Shown here: in pieces, positions 23,449-32,471 of the stretch
How the letters are laid out: the number at the start of each line of letters is the position of its first letter
How positions within the stretch are numbered: position 1 is the first letter of the stretch
The notes under the pieces: model-generated
Database searches by the model: none
Seen by the model: the letters and a program-made list of their open reading frames with translations, nothing else
Told to the model about the DNA's origin: nothing
Source of the DNA: Streptomyces sp. NBC_00425
Lineage (GTDB): Bacteria; Actinomycetota; Actinomycetes; Streptomycetales; Streptomycetaceae
NCBI RefSeq assembly: GCF_036030735.1
Contig: NZ_CP107928.1
Span: forward strand, 6,882,001-6,946,000
DNA length: 64,000 nt
Direction: 5' to 3'
Translations under genes and position numbers: made by a program

Positions 23449-24210
23449 TCAGCCTCGTCCCACGTAGGGCATCGCCGTCGCGAGCACCGTCGCGAACTGC
23501 ACGTTGGCCTCCAGCGGCAGCTCCGCCATGTGCCGCACCGTGCGGGCCACGTCGGCGACGTCCATCACCGGCTCAGGCGCGATCTCGCCGTTCGCCTGCA
23601 ACGCGCCCGTCCCCATCCGCGCCGTCATCTCCGTCGCCGCGTTGCCGATGTCGATCTGCCCGACGGCGATGCCGTACGCCCGGCCGTCCAGCGAGAGGGA
23701 CTTCGTCAGGCCGGTCAGGGCGTGCTTGGTCGCCGTGTAGGGCGCGGACAGCGGACGCGGCGTGTGCGCCGAGACCGAGCCGTTGTTGATGATCCGGCCG
23801 CCCTGCGGACGCTGCTCCTTCATCTGCCGGTACGCCGCCTGCGCGCACAGGAACGCCCCGTTGAGGTTGGTGTCCACGACGTGCCGCCAGGCCTCGTAGG
23901 GCAGGTCCTCGAACGGCACACCGCCCGGGCCGAACGTGCCCGCGTTGTTGAACAGCAGGTCCAGCCGCCCGAACCGCTCGCGCACGGCGGCGAAGAGGTC
24001 GGTCACGTCCTGCGGGCGCGAGACGTCCGTCCGTACGGCGAGACTCGTGCCCTGCGGCGGCGTCAGCGCGGCCGTCTCCTCCAGGGCTTCGGCCCGCCGT
24101 CCCGCCAGCGCCACCGACCAGCCCGCCCGCAGCAGTTCGCCGGCCACCGCCCGCCCGATGCCGGAGCCGGCGCCGGTCACCACCGCGATCCTCGTGTTCT
24201 TCCCGTCCAT
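23449..24210 (-). CDS. Short-chain dehydrogenase/reductase
   Basis: The 253-residue protein is a classical SDR. It has the Rossmann motif TGAGSGIG at 13-20, NNAG at about 91-94, the active-site serine in NNGSVSAH, and YTATK (Tyr-x3-Lys) with [13 protein letters not shown] after it. It should use NAD(P)H to reduce a ketone or oxidise an alcohol; the substrate is not evident. ATG 24210 fits the family start [13 protein letters not shown]. It is monocistronic, convergent with the carboxypeptidase gene. Confidence 0.9.
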   Translation of the reverse strand: MDGKNTRIAVVTGAGSGIGRAVAGELLRAGWSVALAGRRAEALEETAALTPPQGTSLAVRTDVSRPQDVTDLFAAVRERFGRLDLLFNNAGTFGPGGVPFEDLPYEAWRHVVDTNLNGAFLCAQAAYRQMKEQRPQGGRIINNGSVSAHTPRPLSAPYTATKHALTGLTKSLSLDGRAYGIAVGQIDIGNAATEMTARMGTGALQANGEIAPEPVMDVADVARTVRHMAELPLEANVQFATVLATAMPYVGRG

Positions 24211-24264
24211 GGCCCCGCAGCGTACGGGAGACGCCCGGAACCGCCCCGCGACGCCGAGAGGCGG

Positions 24265-24325
24265 CCCCGGCGCCCCGGCGCCCCGGCGCCCCGACGTCCG
24301 ACACCCCGACACCCCGACACCCCGG
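24265..24325. repeat. Octanucleotide tandem repeats GGCGCCCC / CCCCGACA
   Basis: Three to four GGCGCCCC units are followed by three ACACCCCG units between the SDR start and the Rsm22-like gene end. They are non-coding simple repeats in the SDR upstream region. Confidence 0.7.
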
Positions 24326-24348
24326 CGTCCGGGGCTTCCGGACGCCGG
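24322..24348 (-). terminator. Hairpin terminator of the Rsm22-like gene
   Basis: CCGGCGTCCGG (24322-24332) and CCGGACGCCGG (24338-24348) form a perfect 11-bp stem with a 5-base loop, 12 bp beyond the stop codon of the minus-strand gene. Confidence 0.7.
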
Positions 24349-24359
24349 CCGACCCGGAC

Positions 24360-25349
24360 TCACTCGCCGGCCGGCGGCCAGGCGTCCCCCCAGTCGGCGT
24401 CCCGGGCCGCCCGGTAGAGGTCCCCGTGCCTCTTCGTCACCGTCGTGCGGCTCAGCCGTTCCTCGGTCTCGCACAGGTCGAGGAGTACCTGGCCCTTGCG
24501 GATCTGAGGACGGCGGACGACGCGGGAGGGGACCGGCGAGACGGGGAAGCGCGCGGCCGCCACATAGCTGAACTTCTCGTCCTCGTACGGCAGTGAGCCG
24601 CCCTTGACCTGGCGGTGCAGGGAGGAGCGGCTGACCCGCGCCGAGAAGTGGCACCAGTCCGTGCCGGGGACGATCGGGCAGGACGCGCTGTGCGGGCACG
24701 GCGCCGCCACCCGGAGACCGGCGGCGATCAGCCGGTCACGGGCCTCGATCACCCGGGCGTATCCGTCGGGGGTGCCGGGTTCGACGATCACCACGGCCTG
24801 CGCGGCCGACGCGGCGGCGTCCACGAGCGCGGCGCGGTCGGCGGCGGGCAGCTCGTTGAGGACGTAGGAGACGGTGACCAGGTCCGCCGGGTCCAGGGCG
24901 AGCGCCGAGCCGATCCGGGCGCGCTGCCAACGGGTTTCCGACAGCGCCGGGTTGGCGGCGGCGATCTCACGGCCGAGGGCGAGCGCAGGCTCCGCCCAGT
25001 CGAGGACGGTCACCGGGCGCGTGCCCTCCCAGACCGCGCTCGCCGCCCACGTCGCGGCGCCGGTGCCGCCGCCGACGTCCACCTGGCTGCCCGGCGTCCA
25101 CCGGGGGACCGCGTCCGCGAACGCCTCCAGCGCCGAGCGCACCGCCTCGAAGGTCGCCGGCATCCGGTACGCGGCGTAGGCCGCCACGTCCGCGCGGTCG
25201 CGCAGGATGGGCGCGTCGGTGGGGGTGGCGCCCCGGTAGCTGGCGATGAGCCGCTCGACGGCCTGCGCGGCCTGCCGGGGCGGCAGCCCGTCGAGGAGTT
25301 CCCCGAGGGCGGTGCGGAGGGCTTCGGCGGCGGATACGGAGACGTTCAC
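24360..25349 (-). CDS. Rsm22-like methyltransferase (small ribosomal subunit family)
   Basis: The 329-residue protein fits the Rsm22/mitochondrial ribosome-assembly family. It has an SAM-binding Rossmann motif [13 protein letters not shown] near residue 96, acidic loop VLDWAEPAL, and the family's cysteine cluster [20 protein letters not shown] with [17 protein letters not shown] following. Yeast Rsm22 binds a metal or iron-sulphur cluster through such cysteines. GTG 25349 is preferred to ATG 25367 because of the family-like [12 protein letters not shown] start. It acts on rRNA or the ribosome by inference; no neighbour supports it. Confidence 0.82.
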   Translation of the reverse strand: MNVSVSAAEALRTALGELLDGLPPRQAAQAVERLIASYRGATPTDAPILRDRADVAAYAAYRMPATFEAVRSALEAFADAVPRWTPGSQVDVGGGTGAATWAASAVWEGTRPVTVLDWAEPALALGREIAAANPALSETRWQRARIGSALALDPADLVTVSYVLNELPAADRAALVDAAASAAQAVVIVEPGTPDGYARVIEARDRLIAAGLRVAAPCPHSASCPIVPGTDWCHFSARVSRSSLHRQVKGGSLPYEDEKFSYVAAARFPVSPVPSRVVRRPQIRKGQVLLDLCETEERLSRTTVTKRHGDLYRAARDADWGDAWPPAGE

Positions 25350-25385
25350 CCGGCGATTATGAGGCACCCGGTGTCAGCGCCGCCC

Positions 25386-25458
25386 TCCCTGGGGCTGCCG
25401 CCCCCGGACCCCCGCTTCGGCCCTGAAGGGGCCTCGTCCTCAAACGCCGGACGGGCTT
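25386..25458. repeat. Dispersed Streptomyces-type palindromic intergenic repeat
   Basis: The element contains GGGGCTGCCGCCCC, CCCCGCTTCGGCCCTGAAGG and GTCCTCAAACGCCGGACGGG as three small hairpins in a row. I recognise this arrangement as a high-copy intergenic repeat seen downstream of genes in many Streptomyces genomes. It lies between the hydrolase stop (25494) and the Rsm22-like start (25349). Confidence 0.65.
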
Positions 25459-25493
25459 ACCTCGCCCGGCGCCGCCCATGTCCGCAGGCGCTC

Positions 25494-26618
25494 CTACCGC
25501 ACCGCCATCGCCATCCGCGTCCCCGCCAGCGCGCGCGGCGAGCTGTCCGGCGTCCGGCGCACCGGGTGCACCGTGTTCGCCAGCAGCACCACGAACGTGT
25601 CCGTCGCCGGGTCCAGCACCAGCGACGTCCCCGTGAACCCGGTGTGCCCGGCCGCGCCCTCGCCCGCCAGTTCCCCCATGAACCACGGCTGGTCCACCGC
25701 GAACCCCAGCCCCGGCGGCGTCAGCAGCAGCTCCACGAAGTCGGGGCCGAGGATGCGGGCGGTGCCGTACGAGCCGCCCGCGAGCAGCGTCCGGCAGAAC
25801 ACCGCCAGGTCGTCGCCGGTGGAGAACAGCCCCGCGTGACCGGCCACCCCGCCCAGCGCCCACGCGTTCTCGTCGTGCACCACGCCCCGCAGCATCCCCC
25901 GGTCCGCCTTCGCCCACGGCCGTCGCTGGTCCTCGGTGGCCGCCGCGCCGGGGCGGGGGCCGAACCCGGTGGCCGTCATCCCCAGCGGACGGGTGATCCC
26001 CTCGTGCACGAGGACGTCGAGCGTGCGGCCGGTCAGCCGCTCCAGGAGCTGCTGGAGCACCAGCATGTTCAGGTCGGAGTACAGGTACTCGCCCGGTTCG
26101 CCGGCCGGGGCCTCCGCGCGCAGCATCGCCATCCGCTCCGCGTCGCCCGCGCAGTCGTACAGGGGCAGTTCGGGCCGCAGCCCGGAGGTGTGGGTGAGCA
26201 GCCGGCGGACGGTGACACCGTGCTCGGCGGCCCCGCGGAAGTCCGGCAGATAGGCGCCGACGAGGGCGTCGATGCCGAGGGTGCCGCGCTCGATCTGCTG
26301 TACCGCCGCGACCGCCGTGAACAGTTTGGTGAGGGACGCGAGGTCGAAGGGCGTGTCCACGGTCATCGGCACCCGCTCCCCGGCGGGCAGTTCCACGCCC
26401 GTGTCGGCGGCCGGATCGTACGCCGAGTACCGCACCGCCCAGCCCACGGCCTCCCGTACCGCGACCACCGGGCCGCGCCCGGCGACCACCACGGCGCCGG
26501 CCGCCCACGGGTGGTCCCCGGCGGTGAGGTCCACGACGTCGCGGACGAGCAGCCGTGTCTCCTCGGGGTCGAGCCCGGCCCGTTCCGGTGTGTCGACGCG
26601 CAGTCTCGGTGTGCTCAG
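25494..26618 (-). CDS. Serine hydrolase of the beta-lactamase/PBP4* family
   Basis: The 374-residue protein is a class C-type beta-lactamase-fold hydrolase. SxxK is ASLTKLFTAVA at about residues 95-98, the YxN-like motif is YSDLNMLVLQQLLERLTG, and GHTGFTGTSLVLDP supplies the HTG (KTG) box. No signal peptide is visible, so it is probably a cytosolic esterase or peptidase of the EstB kind. The start codon seems to be CTG (26618-26616), placed after GGAGGAGGAG and overlapping the MFS stop by 4 bp (CTGA). It forms an operon with the Bcr/CflA-type pump upstream. Confidence 0.83.
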   Translation of the reverse strand: MSTPRLRVDTPERAGLDPEETRLLVRDVVDLTAGDHPWAAGAVVVAGRGPVVAVREAVGWAVRYSAYDPAADTGVELPAGERVPMTVDTPFDLASLTKLFTAVAAVQQIERGTLGIDALVGAYLPDFRGAAEHGVTVRRLLTHTSGLRPELPLYDCAGDAERMAMLRAEAPAGEPGEYLYSDLNMLVLQQLLERLTGRTLDVLVHEGITRPLGMTATGFGPRPGAAATEDQRRPWAKADRGMLRGVVHDENAWALGGVAGHAGLFSTGDDLAVFCRTLLAGGSYGTARILGPDFVELLLTPPGLGFAVDQPWFMGELAGEGAAGHTGFTGTSLVLDPATDTFVVLLANTVHPVRRTPDSSPRALAGTRMAMAVR

Positions 26619-27889
26619 TTCTCCTCCTCCGCTCGTGCATGCCAGGGGCGGCACATCAGCACGAAACAGGCCGCCGCCACCAGCACGGCCGTCAGCTGGA
26701 CGACGGCCATCGGGACGGCGGTGTGCTCGCCGGCGATGCCGACGAGCGGGGACGCGATCGCGCCGATGAGGAAGGACGACGTGCCCAGCAGCGCCGACGC
26801 GGAACCGGCGGAGTGCCGCACGCGCATCAGGGCGAGCGTCTGGGCGTTGGGCAGGGTGACGCCCATCGCGGACATCAGCACGAACAGTGCGACGGCCACC
26901 GGGGCCAGCCCGACCTCGCCGAAGACACCGGTCGTCAGGAGCAGCAGGGCGGTCGCGGCCACCGTCACCGTCGCCAGCCCGGCGGCCAGCACCCGGTCCA
27001 GCCGCACCCGGCCCACCAGCACCTTGCCGTTGACCTGGCCGATCAGCACCAGCCCTACCGAGTTCACGCCGAACAGCAGACCGAACGTCTGCGGGGAGGC
27101 GCCGTAGATCTCCTGGATCACGAACGGCGAGGCGGAGATGTACGCGAACAGCGCGGCGAAGGTGAAACCGCCGGTGAGCAGGTAGCCCGTGAAGGGTGGG
27201 TCGGACAGCAGCCGGCGCATCGAGCGCAGCGCCTCGCCGACCCCGCCCACGTGCCGCTCGGCGGCGGGCAGCGTCTCCGGCAGCCTGGTCCACACCAGCG
27301 TGGCCAGCAGCAGCCCCACCGCCGCGAGCAGCACGAACACTCCACGCCAGTCCGTGCCCCGCAGGATCTGCGCGCCGATCAGCGGCGCCACCACCGGGGC
27401 GACCCCGGAGATCAGCATCAGGGTGGAGAAGAAGCGGGCCATCGCCACGCCGTCGTACAGATCGCGCACCACGGCCCGCGCGATCACGATCCCGGCCGCG
27501 CCCGCGAGCCCCTGCACCAGCCGGAAGCCGACCAGGGCCTCCACCGTCGGCGCCAGCGCGCACAGCACGGTCGCCACGACGTACACCGCGAGCCCGGCGA
27601 GCAGCGGACGCCGGCGCCCCCACCGGTCGCTCATCGGCCCCACCACCAGCTGCCCCAGCGCCATGCCGGCCAGGCACGCCGTCAGCGTGAGCTGCACGGT
27701 CGAGGCGGACGCGTGCAGCGAGCGGGTGACCCCCGGCAGTGCCGGGAGGTACATGTCCATCGACAGCGGCGGAGTGGCCGTCAGACCGCCGAGGACGAGA
27801 GTGACGAGCAGTCCGGTCCGGCGTCGCTCCCGCACCGACGGCGCGACGGCCGTGTCCGGCGCCCGGTGCAAGGCCCCACCCTCCGGCAT
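26615..27889 (-). CDS. Bcr/CflA-type multidrug efflux MFS transporter
   Basis: The 424-residue DHA1 permease has 12 predicted helices. TPPLSMDMYLPALPGVTRSL and GQLVVGPMSDRWGRRRPLL (motif A) are diagnostic of the Bcr/CflA subgroup, which exports bicyclomycin, chloramphenicol and some dipeptides. RFRLVQGLAG-like motif B is GFRLVQGLAGAAG. ATG 27889 has GGGAGGGG about 9 bases upstream. It is divergent from the Gfo/Idh/MocA gene and upstream of the hydrolase gene, which suggests export and hydrolysis of the same kind of compound. Confidence 0.9.
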   Translation of the reverse strand: MPEGGALHRAPDTAVAPSVRERRRTGLLVTLVLGGLTATPPLSMDMYLPALPGVTRSLHASASTVQLTLTACLAGMALGQLVVGPMSDRWGRRRPLLAGLAVYVVATVLCALAPTVEALVGFRLVQGLAGAAGIVIARAVVRDLYDGVAMARFFSTLMLISGVAPVVAPLIGAQILRGTDWRGVFVLLAAVGLLLATLVWTRLPETLPAAERHVGGVGEALRSMRRLLSDPPFTGYLLTGGFTFAALFAYISASPFVIQEIYGASPQTFGLLFGVNSVGLVLIGQVNGKVLVGRVRLDRVLAAGLATVTVAATALLLLTTGVFGEVGLAPVAVALFVLMSAMGVTLPNAQTLALMRVRHSAGSASALLGTSSFLIGAIASPLVGIAGEHTAVPMAVVQLTAVLVAAACFVLMCRPWHARAEEEN

Positions 27890-27976
27890 ACGGTCGCCCC
27901 TCCCTCTCCGACGTCTCGGCCACCTATGCTCTCAGCTCGAACACACTGCTGGGACGGCACGAGGGCGGGGCGGGGT

Positions 27977-28978
27977 ATGACGACGGACACGGTGCGGTGG
28001 GGCATCCTGGCGACCGGCGGGATCGCCGCCGCGTTCACGGCGGACCTGATCGACCTGCCCGACGCCGAGGTCGTGGCCGTCGCCTCACGCACCGAGACCT
28101 CCGCGAAGGCGTTCGCCGACCGCTTCGGCATCCCGCGCGCCTACGGCGACTGGTCCGCCCTCGCAGCCGACGAGGACATCGACGTCGTGTACGTCGCCAC
28201 CCCGCACGCCGCCCACCGCGTCGCCGCCGGGCTCTGCCTCGAGGCGGGGCGGAACGTGCTGTGCGAGAAGGCGTTCACGCTGAACGTGCGCGAGGCCGAG
28301 GAACTCGTGGGGCTTGCCCGCTCGGGCGGCCGCTTCCTCATGGAGGCCATGTGGATGTACTGCAACCCGGTCATCCGCCGCCTCAAGGCCCTTGTGGACG
28401 ACGGCGCGATCGGCGACGTCCGCACCGTGCAGGCAGACTTCGGCCTCGAGGGGCCCTTCCCGCCCGCGCACCGGCTGCGCGACCCCGCCCAGGGCGGCGG
28501 CGCGCTCCTCGACCTCGGCGTCTACCCGGTCTCCTTCGCCCACCTGCTGCTCGGCGAGCCGTCGGGCATCGCCGCCCGGGCCGTCCTGTCCGCGGAGGGC
28601 GTCGACCTCCAGACGGCGCTGGCCCTGTCCTGGGACTCCGGTGCGCTCGCCGCACTGCACTGTTCCGTCTCCGGCGGCACCGGCACCACCGCCTCCGTGA
28701 CGGGCTCGCGCGGCCGTATCGACGTCCCGGCCGGTTTCTTCCACCCCGACCGGATCGTCCTGCACCGCGCCGGGCACGACCCCGAGGAGTTCGCCGCCGA
28801 CCCGGCCGACGGGCCCCGCACCACGTTCCGGCACGAGGCCCGCGAGGTCATGCGCGCCCTGCGGGCCGGCGAGACCGAGTCCCCGCTCGTCCCGCTCGAC
28901 GGCAGCCTCGCCGTCATGCGGACCCTGGACGCCGTCCGGGAGCAGATCGGGGTGCGCTACCCCGGCGAGGACGCCTGA
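27977..28978 (+). CDS. Gfo/Idh/MocA-family oxidoreductase
   Basis: The 333-residue enzyme has an N-terminal NAD(P)-binding fold (VRWGILATGGIAAAF, residues 6-20) and the family's EKAFTLNVREAEELV segment, with EK at ~98-99 holding the catalytic Lys. The C-terminal substrate domain includes GGGALLDLGVYPV (DxGxY). Such enzymes oxidise or reduce sugars or related cyclic alcohols. ATG 27977 lies after GGGGCGGGG. It is divergent from the Bcr/CflA gene with 87 bp shared. Substrate unknown. Confidence 0.9.
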   Translation: MTTDTVRWGILATGGIAAAFTADLIDLPDAEVVAVASRTETSAKAFADRFGIPRAYGDWSALAADEDIDVVYVATPHAAHRVAAGLCLEAGRNVLCEKAFTLNVREAEELVGLARSGGRFLMEAMWMYCNPVIRRLKALVDDGAIGDVRTVQADFGLEGPFPPAHRLRDPAQGGGALLDLGVYPVSFAHLLLGEPSGIAARAVLSAEGVDLQTALALSWDSGALAALHCSVSGGTGTTASVTGSRGRIDVPAGFFHPDRIVLHRAGHDPEEFAADPADGPRTTFRHEAREVMRALRAGETESPLVPLDGSLAVMRTLDAVREQIGVRYPGEDA

Positions 28979-29006
28979 CGGCTCCCGAACCCGCCCGCCC
29001 GCTCCC

Positions 29007-29021
29007 GAGACGGACCGTCTC
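29007..29021. promoter_or_regulatory. Palindromic TetR operator
   Basis: GAGACGG-A-CCGTCTC is a perfect 15-bp palindrome 22 bp upstream of the TetR-family gene start. GAGACGG half-sites of this kind are common for TetR repressors of drug-efflux genes. Autoregulation is inferred. Confidence 0.65.
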
Positions 29022-29043
29022 ACCCGCTTGGTACCGTCGGAGC

Positions 29044-29676
29044 ATGGTCACCCAACCCGGAAAGCCGGCCCCCGACACCGCCCGCCGCAGCGAACGGTCA
29101 CGGCGCGCGATCTACGAAGCCGCCCTCGCCCTCGTCGTGGAGACCGGCTATCCGAAGACCACCATCGAGGGCATCGCCGCCCGGGCCGGCGTCGGCAAGC
29201 AGACCATCTACCGCTGGTGGGGATCGAAGGCCGACGTCCTGCTGGAGGCGTTCCTCGACCTCGGCGAACAGGCCGCGCGGGACGCGGGGGCGGCGGAGCA
29301 CGAGCCGTACGCCATCCCCGACACCGGCGACCTCGCCGCCGACCTCAAGGCCGTGCTGCGGGCCACCGTCGACCAGCTCACGGACCCCAGGTTCGAGGCG
29401 CCCTCCCGGGCCCTGGCCGCCGAGGGAGTGGTCGACGAACAGGTCGGCCGCGAGTTCACGGCGAAGCTCCTGGAGCCGTCCCTCCAGCTCTACGCGGACC
29501 GGCTGCGCGCCGCCCAGGAGGCCGGTCAGGTCCGTGCCGACCTCGACCTGCGCATCGCCCTCGAGTTCTTCGTCTCGCCGCTCGCCCAGCGCTGGCTGCA
29601 GTACACCGGCCCGATCTCCTACGAGTACACCGACACCCTCGTCGACTACGCCCTGCACGGCCTCGCTCCACGGTGA
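29044..29676 (+). CDS. TetR-family regulator
   Basis: The 210-residue protein has the TetR helix-turn-helix TTIEGIAARAGVGKQTIYRWWGSKADVL at residues 39-66 and a C-terminal TetR_C-type domain with SPLAQRWLQYTGPISYEY. The RWWGSK signature is frequent in actinobacterial members near efflux or oxidoreductase genes. It sits 65 bp downstream of the Gfo/Idh/MocA gene on the same strand and has its own palindromic operator. Target besides itself unknown. Confidence 0.9.
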   Translation: MVTQPGKPAPDTARRSERSRRAIYEAALALVVETGYPKTTIEGIAARAGVGKQTIYRWWGSKADVLLEAFLDLGEQAARDAGAAEHEPYAIPDTGDLAADLKAVLRATVDQLTDPRFEAPSRALAAEGVVDEQVGREFTAKLLEPSLQLYADRLRAAQEAGQVRADLDLRIALEFFVSPLAQRWLQYTGPISYEYTDTLVDYALHGLAPR

Positions 29677-29806
29677 GCGAGCACCACATGGGTCACTCTG
29701 GCCCCACCCGTCCCACCTGCCCCGATTCACGGCTCCGGCCCCCCGATGCGCAGGATGGTGGGACCATGAGGCATGCTGTCCGCACCACAGCGAGGCGAGG
29801 GGACAG

Positions 29807-30544
29807 ATGAGCGCGGAGTTCGGCGGCCGGACCGGCCTGTGGGGCAAACTGTCGGAGTGGCTGCGCACCAGCGGCCCGACGGAAGCCGCAGGAGAAGGCG
29901 GCCGTGAGGCCCTGCTGCTGGCCGCCGCCGGAGCGGGTCTCCCGCTCGCGCCCGCCGCGCATCCGGCCCCCGGCTACGGCTGCTCCTGCGACCGGGTCGG
30001 CTGTCCGACCCCCGCCCGGCACCCGGTGTCGTTCGCCTGGCAGACGCAGTCCACCACCGACCGCGCCCAGATCGAGCGCTGGGCCCGGCACCAGCCGCAG
30101 GCCAACTTCATCACCGCCACCGGCATGACGCACGACGTCCTCGACGTGCCCCTGGACGCCGGCCGTGCGGCCCTCGAGCGGCTGCTGGCCGCCGGCGTCG
30201 ACGTCGGCCCGGTCGCCGTCAGCGACGACGGACGGCTGCTCTTCTTCACCCTCACCCGCGGCACCCCCGAGGACGAGGACGAGTGGTGGCCCTGCGAGCT
30301 CGACTGCCACCCCGAGACCATGGACGAGCACCCCGGCCTGCGCTGGCACTGCCGGGGCTCCTACGTCCTCGTGCCGCCCGCCCGGCTCCCCGGCGACGAC
30401 GGCCTGAGCGTGCACTGGCTGCGCGGCCCCGAGCACCCGCTGCCCGACCCGCTGACGCTTCTGGAGATCCTCACCGACGCGTGCGCCCGTCACGGCGGCG
30501 AGACCCCGGACCACAGCGCCGGCGCCTGGCCCGTCCACCGCTGA
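29807..30544 (+). CDS. Bifunctional DNA primase/polymerase (Prim-Pol)-domain protein
   Basis: The 245-residue product resembles the archaeo-eukaryotic primase N-domain found in Streptomyces Prim-Pol proteins: AAAGAGLPLAPAAHPAPGYGC, CSCDRVGCPTPARHPVSFAWQ and FITATGMTHDVLDVPLDAG. Cysteines CSCxxxxC suggest a zinc site. The usual catalytic DxD..H triad is not clear; DVLDVP occupies the place of the DhD motif. It has no helicase domain and stands outside any replicon, so its role may be repair or regulatory. ATG 29807 follows GAGGCGAGGGG. Confidence 0.75.
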   Translation: MSAEFGGRTGLWGKLSEWLRTSGPTEAAGEGGREALLLAAAGAGLPLAPAAHPAPGYGCSCDRVGCPTPARHPVSFAWQTQSTTDRAQIERWARHQPQANFITATGMTHDVLDVPLDAGRAALERLLAAGVDVGPVAVSDDGRLLFFTLTRGTPEDEDEWWPCELDCHPETMDEHPGLRWHCRGSYVLVPPARLPGDDGLSVHWLRGPEHPLPDPLTLLEILTDACARHGGETPDHSAGAWPVHR

Positions 30545-30613
30545 CCGCCCGGGCCCCGGGCCCGTCGCCGGGCCGGCGTCCTGTCCCACCCGTCCGCGCC
30601 GCGCGTCGGCGCG

Positions 30614-31636
30614 TCACTCGCCCTTCGCGGCCGTCAGCCCCTCGAGCCGGCTGAGCAGCGACACCTTTCCCCCGGCGGAGCCCTTCGCGGGAGCCAGCGC
30701 GACCTCGTTGGCGACGAACTCCATCGTCAGCGACTGCTTGATCTCACCCGTCGTCAGCGCCCGCACGCTCTGGTTCGGAGTGGGCACGGCGGCGCCCGCC
30801 GCGGCCGTCTGCTTCACGTAGTGGTGCGTGGTGAAGAACACCACCGCCCCGCCGTCCGTGGTGCGCAGCGCCAGCGGCGCGTAGTCGCCCTCGGTGAGCT
30901 GCTCGTCGATGTACTGCGTCGCGAGCCCGGGTCGGCTGGCGTTCTTCGCGCGGGTGGCGCGCAGCGCGCTGGTGTACGCGCCGTCCGCGAACGGGCCCCC
31001 GCCGTTCTGCAGGAACGCCGTGTAGTCCTGGCTCAGTTCCCCGGGCGCGAGCGCCAGCCGGGAGGTGTCGGCCGGCACCGCCTGCGCCCAGCCGTCCTCG
31101 TCCTTCGCGAACTTCGGCAGCGAGCCCGGCGCCACCAGCGTCAGGTACGTCGCCTGCCACGGCTGCGACAGCGCGTCGCGGGTGAACACCAGCAGCCAGC
31201 GCGCGTCGCCGCCCTTGTTGCCCTTGGCGTCGGCGACGAACCAGCGCGGCCAGCCGGCCTTCTCGGGGATCGTGTACGACACGTCCGACAGCACCAGCGG
31301 CTTGTGCTGGGGGTTGCCGTTCGGGTTGTTGACGCGTCCCGCCTTCAGCCGCGCCGCGTCGATGGCCCGCAGGGCGCCGGTGGTGTACTCGGCGTCCAGG
31401 GAGGCGTCGTACGCCGCGTCCGCCTTGTTGTACGCGGACGTGAAGCGGTCGACCGCCTGCGCGGCCTCCTTCGCCGTGGCGCCCGGGAGCACCTCGCGCT
31501 CCCCGTGCACCACCACGCAGCCGCTCGCCAGGAGCGAGACGGCGGTGAGCGAGGCCGCGGTCAGCGCGTACCGGTCACGCCTTCGGAGCCTGCGCCTGCT
31601 CGGAACCCCGGTCCTCAGGCTGCGTTCCCTGCTCAT
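30614..31636 (-). CDS. Lipoprotein encoded behind efeU
   Basis: The 340-residue product has a basic N-terminus, a signal helix and lipobox (ASLTAVSLLASGC), so it is a membrane-anchored extracytoplasmic protein. The rest is a soluble domain (VDRFTSAYNKADAAYDASLD ... VSYTIPEKAGWPRWFVADAK) that I do not recognise. Its start lies 62 bp inside the efeU gene, in another frame, pointing to tight translational coupling. It is therefore the fourth gene of the iron-uptake operon, but no iron-binding motif is visible and the function is unknown. Confidence 0.75.
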   Translation of the reverse strand: MSRERSLRTGVPSRRRLRRRDRYALTAASLTAVSLLASGCVVVHGEREVLPGATAKEAAQAVDRFTSAYNKADAAYDASLDAEYTTGALRAIDAARLKAGRVNNPNGNPQHKPLVLSDVSYTIPEKAGWPRWFVADAKGNKGGDARWLLVFTRDALSQPWQATYLTLVAPGSLPKFAKDEDGWAQAVPADTSRLALAPGELSQDYTAFLQNGGGPFADGAYTSALRATRAKNASRPGLATQYIDEQLTEGDYAPLALRTTDGGAVVFFTTHHYVKQTAAAGAAVPTPNQSVRALTTGEIKQSLTMEFVANEVALAPAKGSAGGKVSLLSRLEGLTAAKGE

Positions 31637-32468
31637 CAGGTGACTTCACCCTCCCCTTCCCGGAGGCGAACCCTACCGGGGCGAGGAACAGCGCGAGCGT
31701 CGGGATCAGGTAGAGCAGCCACACCGTGACCTGGACGACCGTCGGATCGGGCTGGAAGTTGAACACGCCCTTCAGCAGCGTCCCGTACCAGCTGTCGGGC
31801 GGGATCGTGTCGCTGACGTCGAAGGCCTTGTCCGTCAGCCCCGCTACCCAGTCGGCTTCCTGGAGGTCGTGGACGCCGTACGCGAGGACGCCGGCGGCCA
31901 CCACGACGAGCATGCCGCCCGTCCAGGTGAAGAACTTCGCCAGGTTGATCCGCAGTGCTCCGCGGTAGAACAGCCAGCCGAGCAGGACGGCCGTCGCGAG
32001 GCCCAGCGCCGCGCCGATCAGCGGGCGCGGGGTGCCGTCGCCGGCCGCGTGGACGGACGTCCACACGAACAGGGCCGTCTCCAGGCCCTCCCGGCCGACC
32101 GCGAGGAACGCGGTGGCGACCAGCGCGCCGGTGCCCATGGCGAGGGCGGCGTCCAACTTGCCGTGCAGTTCCGCCTTCAGGTGCCGGGCGGTGCGCCGCA
32201 TCCAGAACACCATCCACGTCACCAGCGCGACCGCGACGATCGACAGGGAGCCGCCGAGCGCCTCCTGCGCCTTGAACGTCAGCTCCTGCGAGCCGAATTC
32301 GAGGAAGCAGCCGAAGGCCATCGCGATGAGCACGGCGACGGCGACGCCGGTCCAGACCGGCTTCAGGGCGTCCCGGCGGCCGGTCTTGACGAGGTAGGCG
32401 ATGAGGATGCAGACGACGAGGCTGGCCTCCAGGCCCTCGCGCAGTCCGATCAGGTAGTTGGAGAACAC
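31575..32468 (-). CDS. efeU: EfeU/FTR1-type iron permease
   Basis: The 297-residue protein has seven predicted helices and the two REGLE iron-binding motifs: LIGLREGLEASLVVCILIAY at 8-27 and AVGREGLETALFVWTS at about 122-137. FTR1/EfeU takes up ferric iron. It is the third gene of efeO-efeB-efeU, starting 4 bp after the efeB stop. The C-terminal tail (PEDRGSEQAQAPKA) lies in the region that overlaps the lipoprotein gene. Regulation by the iron box upstream of efeO is likely. Confidence 0.94.
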   Translation of the reverse strand: MFSNYLIGLREGLEASLVVCILIAYLVKTGRRDALKPVWTGVAVAVLIAMAFGCFLEFGSQELTFKAQEALGGSLSIVAVALVTWMVFWMRRTARHLKAELHGKLDAALAMGTGALVATAFLAVGREGLETALFVWTSVHAAGDGTPRPLIGAALGLATAVLLGWLFYRGALRINLAKFFTWTGGMLVVVAAGVLAYGVHDLQEADWVAGLTDKAFDVSDTIPPDSWYGTLLKGVFNFQPDPTVVQVTVWLLYLIPTLALFLAPVGFASGKGRVKSPDEQGTQPEDRGSEQAQAPKA

Positions 32469-32471
32469 GGG

